Assembly (NCBI GenBank): GCA_036268455.1
Contig: DATAUD010000020.1
Span: 28,329 to 92,328, forward strand
Source: DATAUD01 sp036268455
Lineage (GTDB): Bacteria > Verrucomicrobiota > Verrucomicrobiia > Limisphaerales > Palsa-1400
Length of the DNA: 64,000 bases
Direction: 5' to 3'
Below, in pieces: positions 53,152-60,542 of the stretch. Positions within the stretch are counted from its first letter, which is position 1, and each line of letters begins with the position of its first letter. The position numbers were made by a program, and so were the translations under genes. Below the pieces are notes generated by a model. It had not been told where the DNA came from. It worked only from the letters and a program-made list of their open reading frames with translations, and made no database searches.

Positions 53152-53427
53152 TTAGCCGCCGGCGATGGCGGGAATGATGCTTATTTCGTCGCCATCCTTC
53201 AACGCCGTCTCCTGATTTTGCAGAAAACGAATGTCCTCCTCGTTCACGTACATGTTGACGAAACGGCGGACGCTGCCGGCGTCGTCCGTCAACCGTTCCT
53301 TGATGCCGGGATAGCGGGTTTGCAATTCAGCGATGGCGCCACCAACGGTAGTGGCGTTGACTTGGACAATTTCCTCGTCATGCGTCAGTTTGCGCAACGG
53401 AGTGGGAATACGAACTTTTACAGGCAT
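53152..53427 (-). CDS. MoaD/ThiS-like sulfur-carrier protein
   Basis: A 91-residue beta-grasp protein from MPVKVRIPTPLRKL (53427); a longer reading adds 20 residues that overlap the thrC-like gene. The C-terminus IIPAIAGG ends in the Gly-Gly that is adenylated and converted to thiocarboxylate in MoaD, ThiS, CysO and HcyS. The central FVNMYVNEEDIRFLQNQETA and DGDEISIIPA segments are typical of the family. Lying between a PLP enzyme and a NIL protein, it probably donates sulfide to an amino-acid precursor. No activating E1 enzyme or JAMM protease gene is in the window. The gap to the upstream stop is 13 bp. Confidence 0.9.
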   Translation of the reverse strand: MPVKVRIPTPLRKLTHDEEIVQVNATTVGGAIAELQTRYPGIKERLTDDAGSVRRFVNMYVNEEDIRFLQNQETALKDGDEISIIPAIAGG

Positions 53428-53440
53428 AAATTTAAAAATA

Positions 53441-54703
53441 TCAGGAATGAGCCGGTGCTCGTGTTTCGGTTTCCAGCAGGGCCTCAAATTCCCTCAAGCT
53501 GGGTTTGATCTCGCGCGGATGGCCGGCGTGGCCAGTCACGGCGTCGATGGTTTTCAATCCGTTTCCGGTGATACACAGCACGGCGGAATCATTCGCCGGA
53601 ATGGCGCCGGACGCAATCAATTTCTTGGCAACGCCAACAGTCACACCCCCGGCGGTTTCGGCGAAAATTCCTTCGCATTCGGCCAAAATTTTGATGCCCT
53701 CCCGGATCTGGTCATCCGTAACGTCCTCCGCGCAACCGCCCGTCTCCTTCATCACTTTCAAGGCGTAAAAACCGTCGGCTGGCGTGCCGATTGCCAATGA
53801 TTTCGCAATCGTGTTCGGCTTGACCGGCTTGAAGAAGTCCAGGCCCCCCTTTTGCGCGGTCGAAATAGGCGAGCACCCCGTTGCTTGCGCCCCGTGAATG
53901 CGATGCTTGGTCTCCGGGACCAAACCGAGTTTGGCGGCTTCCTGGTAACTTTTATGAATCTTGGTCAGCAAAGAACCGGAAGCCATGGGAACCACTGTAT
54001 TCGTCGGAATCCGCCATCCCAATTGTTCGACGATTTCAAGCCCCATGCTCTTGGAACCCTCGGCGTAATAGGGGCGCATATTGACATTGACGAAGGCCCA
54101 CGGATACTTGCCCGCGATTTCCGCGCAAAGACGATTCACCTCATCGTAATGGCCCTTAATGGCGACAACATTGCCGCCATAAATAAGCGAGTTGACCACC
54201 TTGCTCGGCTCCAGGTCCGATGGGATAAAAACATACGCCTTAAGACCGGCGGCCGCGGCGTTGGCGGCGACGGAATTGGCAAGGTTCCCGGTGGAAGCGC
54301 ACGCGACGGTCGTGAAACCCAGCTCGCGCGCCCGGCTTAACGCGACGCTGACAACGCGGTCCTTGAAGGACAAAGTCGGGTAATTGACGGTGTCGTTCTT
54401 TATCCACAATTCCCGGATGCCCAGCCTGCGCGCCAGACGGTCTGCTTTGATCAATGGCGTAAAACCCACGTCAAAGCCCACAGTCGGGTCGCCAGCCACC
54501 GGAAGCAATTCCCGGAAGCGCCACATGGTCTTGGGGCGGGACTGGATGGCGGCCTTGGTCATGCTTTGTTTGATGCGGTCGTAATCATAAACGACCTCAA
54601 GGGGGCCAAAATCGAAATCGCAAACGTGATTGGCGGTCAGCGGGTATTCCCGTCCGCATTCGCGGCATTTGAGCGCCTTCATGAAACCGGCATGTTTTTC
54701 CAT
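53441..54703 (-). CDS. thrC: Threonine-synthase-like PLP enzyme under SAM-riboswitch control
   Basis: A fold-type II PLP enzyme of ~420 residues. The N-terminus has a zinc-ribbon-like pair (LKCRECGREYPL, with Cys13, Cys16 and Cys28). The PLP-binding Lys is in LSFKDRVVS (Lys114), and CASTGNLANSVAANAAAAG holds the Ser/Gly/Asn substrate loop. It is closest to threonine synthases, which use O-phosphohomoserine. The operon, however, is led by a SAM-I riboswitch and encodes a sulfur carrier and a NIL protein, so the true product may be homocysteine or another sulfur amino acid. Starts at GTG 54718, ATG 54703 and ATG 54682 are possible; 54703 is chosen. The thrC name reflects similarity only. Confidence 0.85.
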   Translation of the reverse strand: MEKHAGFMKALKCRECGREYPLTANHVCDFDFGPLEVVYDYDRIKQSMTKAAIQSRPKTMWRFRELLPVAGDPTVGFDVGFTPLIKADRLARRLGIRELWIKNDTVNYPTLSFKDRVVSVALSRARELGFTTVACASTGNLANSVAANAAAAGLKAYVFIPSDLEPSKVVNSLIYGGNVVAIKGHYDEVNRLCAEIAGKYPWAFVNVNMRPYYAEGSKSMGLEIVEQLGWRIPTNTVVPMASGSLLTKIHKSYQEAAKLGLVPETKHRIHGAQATGCSPISTAQKGGLDFFKPVKPNTIAKSLAIGTPADGFYALKVMKETGGCAEDVTDDQIREGIKILAECEGIFAETAGGVTVGVAKKLIASGAIPANDSAVLCITGNGLKTIDAVTGHAGHPREIKPSLREFEALLETETRAPAHS

Positions 54704-54718
54704 AAAATTTCCAGACAC

Positions 54719-54768
54719 CGGGGCGCAATTGCCCCTCTCATTGCGAGAAGAGGGTAAAACCGACTCTT
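54719..54768 (-). promoter_or_regulatory. Riboswitch expression platform with competing hairpins
   Basis: On the minus strand GAGAAGAG (plus 54764-54771), which overlaps the 3' strand of helix P1, is complementary to CTCTTCTC (plus 54745-54752). That same strand can instead pair with GAGAGGGG (plus 54732-54739). The two states exclude each other, as expected for a switch. A further palindrome, GGGGCGCAATTGCCCC (plus 54720-54735), sits directly before the candidate starts. No U-run follows, so control of translation rather than Rho-independent termination is more likely. Confidence 0.55.
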
Positions 54769-54897
54769 CTCATTTTTTCCCGATGAACCGCAAGAACCGC
54801 TTGCGGGCCAGCAGGCTGGAATTGGCACCTGGCGCGGCCTTGCGGCCGCCGGTTGCCGTGGTATCGTCGGGCCAGTCCCTCCACCACTCTGAATGAG
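54769..54897 (-). promoter_or_regulatory. SAM-I (S-box) riboswitch aptamer
   Basis: Read on the minus strand, this has the S-box core. P1 is CTCATT (plus 54892-54897) with AATGAG (plus 54769-54774). Next come the kink-turn segment AGAGTGGTGGAGGGACTGGC and CACGGCAACC, the P3 hairpin GCGGCC-GCAA-GGCCGC, the conserved joining sequence AGGTGCCAATTCCAGC, and a P4 hairpin CCGCAAG-CGGTT-CTTGCGG. All are in the right order, and ~129 nt is a normal size. It should bind S-adenosylmethionine and repress the downstream thrC-like, sulfur-carrier and NIL genes. The ORFs crossing it are spurious. Confidence 0.93.
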
Positions 54898-55037
54898 ATT
54901 CGTTATATCAACGAATGCGGATAGATTGATTGATAACTTTTAAACTGTCAACCGATAATTTTTCGGCTATCTTCCATTAAAGCTTGAATCGTCCGTGCCT
55001 ATGCGTAATCTCGGCCAATGGGAAGGTGTTTCGTAAT

Positions 55038-56660
55038 ATGCAGGTAAACCGCCGCAACCAGGTTTTCGCCGTTTGGATATTTTCTTTCCTTTTGTTTTTT
55101 TGCCAATTCTCCGCCCGGGCCAATGTGTATGCCACGGATATTCGCGTCAATGGCTCTCAAATTGGCGGAGTCCTCATTCCCGGCGGACAGGTCACGATCA
55201 GCTATATCCTTAACGACAACGCCACCGCCGGAGTTTGGCTTCAGATCAACTCCGGTACGAACATCGTCTGGACAAACGGCCTGGTCGCCGGAGATCCCGG
55301 AACCCTCGTCGGATTAAATTCAGTGGTGTGGGATGGAACCAACAACAGCGGAACCAACGTTTTGCCTGGCGCCTATACCGTGAGTATCACCGCCGCCTCA
55401 GACGGCTATGATAGCTGGACCAATATCTCCGACGATGGCACAAATTTTACCGCCTACACCGCTCGCGGCATCGATGTTAACCGGAATACAAACAGCCCCT
55501 ATTACGGCCGAATTTTTATCGGATGTGATGACTCTTTATACACGATTTTAAAAGCGAATGCCGACGGCAGTCCGGGCGACGAGGGCGGGTCGAGCGCAGG
55601 TGGATTAACGTGGGGAGCCGGCACAGGCCTGATGAACCAGGACTTCAGTCCCTGGAAAATCTCCGTCGCTCGGAATGACAAGGTGTACATCAATGATTTT
55701 TCCGGAGACGGCTTCGTGTACGCCTTCGATGAGACGATATCCAACTACCAGCAAGCCTTGCGAACGGACAATTACCCCACCAACGACCCAAACCCGTATT
55801 TAAGCGGCCTCTATGTTGAGGGTTCGGGCACCAACGCCTTCATTTGGATGACGGACGAGCAACCCTTCACAGGTGTTGGAATTCTTCGATGGCAACTCAC
55901 GGCGGATGGCACCGTTGCTACCAACGACCCCGGAGTGGTTGCAGTCCTCATGACTAACGGTTCGGCGCTGACAACGAGGCCATTTGACGTTGCGTTGGAC
56001 ACTAATGGGTTCATTTATACCATCCAATTTTTAATGGATGGCGACACCTCGAACGTCCCGGTCATGTGTTTTGCTCCTTATGAAGGTTCTCCGGAGACGA
56101 ATGCCGTATGGGAGGAGGGCGCCGGTAATACGAATCTGGCGCAGGCCTACGGCATCGCTGTAAACCATGCAGCTACTTTTGTTGCCGTGGCGATCCGTGG
56201 AACGAATGGAATGAACACCCAAACTGGATTAGGCGGAATGTTAAACCTTTATTATGCCACAAACGGCCAGTTTTTTACCAACTTGGACCAAACGGGCGGC
56301 GACCAATATGCCGACGTTGCCTGGGACAATATTGGCAACCTGTATGCGCTCGATGTCGCCGCCGAGGTATGGCGCGTCTATTCGCCTCCCGGCAGCAATC
56401 AGGCCACCACTGTCGCAGTGCCGATTATTCAGGCATACGACTCCCTTGCGCCACCTCTGCTGGTAAATCCGAACCTGTCGTCGTGCGGTGTTGGTTTTAT
56501 GCTCCAGGGCCAAAGCGATGTCACCTACTGGATCGAACAGTCGCCAGATTTAATGAATTGGACGCCCGTGGCGACGAATTTTAGCGCCTCCGCCAACCGG
56601 CCCATTATGATCGCCCCTCCTGACAACCAAGACTTCTATCGCGCCGTAGCCGTTCCGTAA
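55038..56660 (+). CDS. Secreted beta-propeller-like protein with FlgD-type Ig domain
   Basis: From MQVNRRNQVFAV the product has ~540 residues with a signal peptide (FSFLLFFCQFSARA). Residues ~40-135 resemble a FlgD-type Ig-like domain, ending VVWDGTNNSGTNVLPGAYTV. The middle (~150-460) has repeated strand patterns such as YYGRIFIGCDDSLYTI, DKVYINDFSGDGFVYAF and DNIGNLYALDVAAEVW, consistent with a beta-propeller. The last ~55 residues (YWIEQSPDLMNWTPV) are the tail found on exported verrucomicrobial proteins. Function is unknown. The upstream ~140 bp, shared with the divergent riboswitch operon, should hold both promoters. Confidence 0.8.
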   Translation: MQVNRRNQVFAVWIFSFLLFFCQFSARANVYATDIRVNGSQIGGVLIPGGQVTISYILNDNATAGVWLQINSGTNIVWTNGLVAGDPGTLVGLNSVVWDGTNNSGTNVLPGAYTVSITAASDGYDSWTNISDDGTNFTAYTARGIDVNRNTNSPYYGRIFIGCDDSLYTILKANADGSPGDEGGSSAGGLTWGAGTGLMNQDFSPWKISVARNDKVYINDFSGDGFVYAFDETISNYQQALRTDNYPTNDPNPYLSGLYVEGSGTNAFIWMTDEQPFTGVGILRWQLTADGTVATNDPGVVAVLMTNGSALTTRPFDVALDTNGFIYTIQFLMDGDTSNVPVMCFAPYEGSPETNAVWEEGAGNTNLAQAYGIAVNHAATFVAVAIRGTNGMNTQTGLGGMLNLYYATNGQFFTNLDQTGGDQYADVAWDNIGNLYALDVAAEVWRVYSPPGSNQATTVAVPIIQAYDSLAPPLLVNPNLSSCGVGFMLQGQSDVTYWIEQSPDLMNWTPVATNFSASANRPIMIAPPDNQDFYRAVAVP

Positions 56661-56667
56661 ATTAACG

Positions 56668-57561
56668 TCATTCTGGAATGCTGAAAGCCGCTATCAATGG
56701 CCGATGATCCGAGGCCAACCCCCAATCCGGCGAACTCAAAACGTAGCTCTCGGACTTGAGCAAGTGCTTCTCCATCGCGTGGCTGACCAGAATGTAATCA
56801 ATGCGGCTAAAAACGTCGTCCTTCCCATAATAATCCGTCCAATCAACCAGGCGCGAGTTGTGCTCTCCTGCTCCATTGCGCTCAACCGGACGAGTGTCAA
56901 ATAACCTCGTTTTTCCCCGGCCCATGATCGTGCGCAACGGTTTGGAATCCTGAAAGTCGTTGAAATCCCCAAGCACGACGAGGTTCAAATCAGGATTCCC
57001 ACTCAACTCGGCGTCAACGACCCGCCGCAAAGCAACCGCCTCCTGGTAACGCCATTCCTCCTCATCCGCGGCGGGCGATGGCAGGCGCGACTTCAAATGT
57101 GCCGCGATCAGCGTAAAACTGAAATGGGGATTGACCTGTATTACCAGGTCGGCGAACCCGCGTTTAACTTCGAGTTGGTGTCCATCCAGGACGAAACTTT
57201 CGTTGGTGTGATCGCGCCGGGCAGCAATGGGAAAACGGCTCAGAACGCTTACGTGAATGTTCGTGTCGTACGCCTCCACCTGATCCCAAAACGGCAGGTC
57301 CAGGCCGCCGGCCTTTAGTCCCGCTTCCAATTCAAAGAGAGCGTTGGTGGAACCGACCTCCTCCAACACAAGAACATCGGGACGAAGCGCCAGGATGCTT
57401 TCGCGGACCTTCGCCCTCGAAGCGGCCGACTTCGCGTGTCGCGTCGAAGTCGCGGCGTCAATATAGTTTTCCACATTGAACGTCGCCACCCGGACGATTT
57501 GCGGCCCGGCCCAGGCTTGGGGCAGGAGGCAACACCACAATAACAGGCAACGATAGAGCAT
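56668..57561 (-). CDS. Exported endonuclease/exonuclease/phosphatase family protein
   Basis: A 297-residue EEP-fold protein with a signal peptide (LLLWCCLLPQAWA). The fold's metal and catalytic residues are visible: ATFNVENY (Asn), LEEVGS (Glu), IAAHLKS (His), LGDFNDFQD (Asp and Asn), and the terminal ASDHRPL (Asp-His). It could be a DNase, a sphingomyelinase-like or a phosphoinositide-like phosphatase; the class cannot be told. It is convergent with the propeller gene (8 bp between stops) and divergent from glgB. Confidence 0.88.
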   Translation of the reverse strand: MLYRCLLLWCCLLPQAWAGPQIVRVATFNVENYIDAATSTRHAKSAASRAKVRESILALRPDVLVLEEVGSTNALFELEAGLKAGGLDLPFWDQVEAYDTNIHVSVLSRFPIAARRDHTNESFVLDGHQLEVKRGFADLVIQVNPHFSFTLIAAHLKSRLPSPAADEEEWRYQEAVALRRVVDAELSGNPDLNLVVLGDFNDFQDSKPLRTIMGRGKTRLFDTRPVERNGAGEHNSRLVDWTDYYGKDDVFSRIDYILVSHAMEKHLLKSESYVLSSPDWGLASDHRPLIAAFSIPE

Positions 57562-57647
57562 GATGCAATCACCGAACGGGCCGCCCCCACTTTTAAATTT
57601 GAAAATTCAAATTTCAAATCAATTTTTTCGTGCTAGGTTTCCGCGGG

Positions 57648-59861
57648 ATGATTCTTACTAATCAAGAAGCCGACAGCATTCTCGAGGCGCGGCACCGCTC
57701 CCCTCACGAATTATTGGGAATGCACGAATTGGGAAATGGATCAGGACTTGTGGCCCGCGTTCATTGGCCGGGCGCGACTCAAGTCGAACTGGCGCCGGTC
57801 CACGAGAAAGACAAACCTCGATTCAAACTGGAACAAATTCGACCGGGCCTTTTTGAAGGAACCACCGCCAAAGCCAAAAAAGTTTACGCCTACGACCTGA
57901 TCGTTACCCGCGAGGATGGCTCGATTCTCCAAACCCGCGACGCCTATTCCTTTCTTCCCACTTTGGGTGCGACCGATCTTTATTTGTTTGGCCGTGGCGA
58001 TGAACGGCGCATTTACGAAAAACTCGGCGCCCACCTGCGCACCATCGACGGCATTGCCGGCACCAGCTTCGCCGTCTGGGCGCCCTCGGCGCAACGCGTC
58101 AGCGTCGTCGGCGACTTCAACAATTGGGATGGCCGGCGCAGCCCGATGCGCACGCTCGCCTCGTCCGGCGTTTGGGAAATTTTCGTCCCGGGCGTCGGTG
58201 AAGGCGCCCATTACAAATACGAAATAAAAACGCAAAGCGGCGCGCTGATTCTTAAAACCGACCCGTACGGTTTCTATTTCGAGAAGCCGCCGAAAACCGC
58301 TTCAATCGTCTGGGACAATTCCAAATTCAAATGGGAAGACGATGCGTGGCTGGAGAAACGGGCCGCGCGCGATCCCTTCCGCAGCCCGATGAGCGTTTAT
58401 GAAGTTCATCTCGGATCATGGATGAAAAAGAATAAATTCGAGTCGTTAAGCTATCGCGAACTGGCCGAACCGCTCTCCGCTTACGTCCAAAACATGGGAT
58501 TCACCCACGTCGAGTTCATGCCCGCGGCGGAACACGCTTTTTATCCCTCATGGGGCTACCAGGTGACCGGCTTTTACGCCCCGACCAGCCGATTCGGCAC
58601 ACCCGACGACTTCCAGTATCTCGTCAATCAATTGCATCGCGCCGGCGTCGGTGTGATCCTGGATTGGGTGCCCGCGCATTTTCCGCGCGATGAATGGGCG
58701 CTGGCCCGGTTCGACGGCACCGCGCTTTACGAGCACGAGGACCCTCGCCGCGGCTCGCACCAGGATTGGGGAACGCTGATTTTCAACTATGGCCGGCACG
58801 AGGTCCGCAATTTCCTCATCGCCAACGCCCTCTTTTGGTGCCACCGATTTCATATTGACGCTCTGCGCGTCGATGCTGTGGCCTCAATGCTTTACCTCGA
58901 TTACTCGCGCAAGGCCGGCGAATGGCTTCCCAACCAATTTGGCGGACGCGAAAACCTCGAGGCCGTCGATTTTCTAAAACATTTCAATCACGTCGTCCAA
59001 ACGGAGTGCCCGGGCGCCGTGACAATCGCCGAAGAATCCACCGCCTGGCCGCAAGTCACCCGCCCACCATACCTCGGCGGGCTTGGATTCACGTTCAAAT
59101 GGAACATGGGCTGGATGCACGACACTCTCAGCTATTTCAGTCGCGACTCCGTTTTCAGAAAATACCACCAAAACGACCTCACTTTCGCCATGATTTATCA
59201 TTACCACGAAAATTTCATCCTGCCCCTTTCGCACGATGAAGTTGTGCATGGCAAGGGCTCGTTGCTTTCGAAAATGCCCGGGGACGACTGGCAGCGTTTC
59301 GCCAACTTGCGCGCGTTGCTCGCCTACCAATGGTTTTTTCCAGGCAAGCAACTGCTGATGATGGGTTGTGAGATCGGCCAAAGCGCCGAGTGGAACGTCA
59401 ACTCAAGCGTCGATTGGTGGCTGCTGGACGAGGGACCGTATCATCGCGGGGTTCAGCGCATGGTCCGCGACTTGAATCGCTTCTATCAAAACGAACCCGC
59501 GCTCTGGGAGGCGGATTACGATTACAATGGCTTTTACTGGCTCGATTGCGGCGACACCGACAACAGCGTGATCTCATTCGTCCGTCAAAACAAAGATGGC
59601 ACCCGCCGTCTGGCAGTCATCATGAACCTCACGCCGGTGTTGCGGGAGAATTATCGGATCGGCCTGCCTGTGGGCGGTTTTTGGCGCGAGGCAGTGAATA
59701 CCGACTCTGGTTTTTACGGCGGCAGCAACCAAGGCAACTTCGGCGGCGTCCACGCGGAGGCTTGGCAAATGCACAGCCAGCCTTTTTCAGCCGTGTTCAC
59801 GCTCCCTCCGTTGAGCATCGTCGCCTTCGCCCCGCAGTCGGAAGGCGCAAAGCATACTTGA
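57648..59861 (+). CDS. glgB: 1,4-alpha-glucan branching enzyme
   Basis: This GH13 enzyme creates alpha-1,6 branches in glycogen. At ~737 residues it is the usual bacterial length. It has the N-terminal N1 module (EARHRSPHELLGMHELGNG), the CBM48 block (FAVWAPSAQRVSVVGDFNNW), and the catalytic barrel with DALRVDAVASMLYLDYSR (nucleophile Asp near 408), TIAEESTAWP (acid/base Glu near 461) and LPLSHDEVVHGKGSL (transition-state Asp). ATG 57648 is preferred over GTG 57630 on family grounds. No other glg genes are adjacent. Confidence 0.96.
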   Translation: MILTNQEADSILEARHRSPHELLGMHELGNGSGLVARVHWPGATQVELAPVHEKDKPRFKLEQIRPGLFEGTTAKAKKVYAYDLIVTREDGSILQTRDAYSFLPTLGATDLYLFGRGDERRIYEKLGAHLRTIDGIAGTSFAVWAPSAQRVSVVGDFNNWDGRRSPMRTLASSGVWEIFVPGVGEGAHYKYEIKTQSGALILKTDPYGFYFEKPPKTASIVWDNSKFKWEDDAWLEKRAARDPFRSPMSVYEVHLGSWMKKNKFESLSYRELAEPLSAYVQNMGFTHVEFMPAAEHAFYPSWGYQVTGFYAPTSRFGTPDDFQYLVNQLHRAGVGVILDWVPAHFPRDEWALARFDGTALYEHEDPRRGSHQDWGTLIFNYGRHEVRNFLIANALFWCHRFHIDALRVDAVASMLYLDYSRKAGEWLPNQFGGRENLEAVDFLKHFNHVVQTECPGAVTIAEESTAWPQVTRPPYLGGLGFTFKWNMGWMHDTLSYFSRDSVFRKYHQNDLTFAMIYHYHENFILPLSHDEVVHGKGSLLSKMPGDDWQRFANLRALLAYQWFFPGKQLLMMGCEIGQSAEWNVNSSVDWWLLDEGPYHRGVQRMVRDLNRFYQNEPALWEADYDYNGFYWLDCGDTDNSVISFVRQNKDGTRRLAVIMNLTPVLRENYRIGLPVGGFWREAVNTDSGFYGGSNQGNFGGVHAEAWQMHSQPFSAVFTLPPLSIVAFAPQSEGAKHT

Positions 59862-59921
59862 TAAAAGACGCGGAATTGCCGAAATTATGGGCAACATCAA
59901 AGGCCTATTGGCCCGGACAAA

Positions 59922-60134
59922 ATGAACGAACTGATATTTTTGGTCGAAGAGGCGCCCGAAGGCGGCTACATTGCTCGCGCGCTTGGCCAGTCCATTTTCA
60001 CCGAGGCCGACACAGTGGAGGAACTGCGCGACAACGTGCGCAATGCCGTCCAATGCCATTTCGACGAAGGGAAAACCCCGAAAGTCATCCGCCTCCATTT
60101 TGTGCGAGACGAGGTACTGGCGAGCGTGGAATAA
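59922..60134 (+). CDS. HicB-like antitoxin (short)
   Basis: A 70-residue protein with a partial RNase-H-like HicB fold: LIFLVEEAPEGGYIARALG, then TEADTVEELRDNVRNAVQCHF, matching the stand-alone short HicB type that lacks a DNA-binding tail. The normal partner, a HicA toxin, should follow directly. Here only a HicA C-terminal remnant follows, so this is an orphan antitoxin. It starts 60 bp after glgB and probably has its own promoter. Confidence 0.8.
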   Translation: MNELIFLVEEAPEGGYIARALGQSIFTEADTVEELRDNVRNAVQCHFDEGKTPKVIRLHFVRDEVLASVE

Positions 60135-60135
60135 G

Positions 60136-60300
60136 CGGCCACCATGCCGTTGCTAAGGTTGGAACTCTTTCAGTCAGCGACATCGCGGCGCGTCTCCAGA
60201 TCGAACAGGAGGAATTAGCCCACCAACTCTTCGCAGGGCAGACGCATCTAAACTGTTGTAACCTATTGAAGATCAATGATCATTTGGCTGGCGCCTGGTA
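60136..60300 (+). pseudogene. Remnant of a hicA toxin gene (C-terminal end only)
   Basis: Immediately after the HicB-like stop the sequence reads HHAVAKVGTLSVSDIAARL then QIEQEELAHQLF, which fits the C-terminal GTL...VAxHL...EELxxxLF pattern of HicA toxins of the type paired with short HicB. The N-terminal two thirds, including the catalytic His strand, are missing, and no start codon fits. The frame runs on without HicA similarity to a TAG at the edge of a palindromic element. The toxin is almost certainly inactive. Confidence 0.55.
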
Positions 60301-60355
60301 GGGACGGCTCGCCGAGCCGTCCGGGGGCCGGTTCGCCTCGGCGAGGCGAACCTAC
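60298..60355. repeat. 58-bp double-palindrome element
   Basis: Two near-perfect hairpins lie head to tail: GGACGGCTC-GCC-GAGCCGTCC (60302-60322) and GGTTCGCCTC-GGC-GAGGCGAACC (60330-60352). GTAGG (60298-60302) and CCTAC (60351-60355) make terminal inverse ends. The structure resembles REP-like or small MITE-like intergenic repeats. It abuts the hicA remnant, which suggests insertion or recombination there. Copies elsewhere in the genome cannot be checked here. Confidence 0.65.
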
Positions 60356-60469
60356 TCTTCGGCAAATGAGCAAGTGGCCCACAGTAAAAATCGGCAAGGT
60401 ACTCACATCAAGCGAACGTGGCGAACAGCCGACTCCAGGCTGAGGAAGCTATTAGTCAAGGCTTTATAG

Positions 60470-60494
60470 GCGCCAACTTAAGAGGGCGCTTTTT
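60470..60494 (+). terminator. Possible Rho-independent terminator before hsdR
   Basis: GCGCC (60470-60474) pairs with GGCGC (60485-60489) over a 10-nt loop and is followed by TTTTT. The stem is short. It lies in the 187-bp stretch between the palindromic element and the hsdR start, which otherwise holds no gene. Confidence 0.35.
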
Positions 60495-60496
60495 GA

Positions 60497-60524
60497 TTGA
60501 TGCCTTCAAAAGTTCCGATACAAT
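60497..60524 (+). promoter_or_regulatory. Candidate promoter of the hsdR-like gene
   Basis: TTGATG (60497-60502) and TACAAT (60519-60524) are 16 bp apart, with 4/6 and 5/6 matches to the sigma70 boxes. The start codon at 60543 is 19 bp past the -10, so any leader would be very short. Confidence 0.35.
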
Positions 60525-60542
60525 TACTTGACTTCAAACAAC

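Noticed and set aside
54630..54896. Plus-strand ORF of 88 codons
   Set aside because: It runs antisense through the SAM-I riboswitch and the thrC start; the composition is not protein-like.
59390..60301. 303-codon plus-strand ORF crossing glgB and the hicB region
   Set aside because: Most of it is a shadow of glgB; only its last ~35 codons have meaning, as the hicA remnant.
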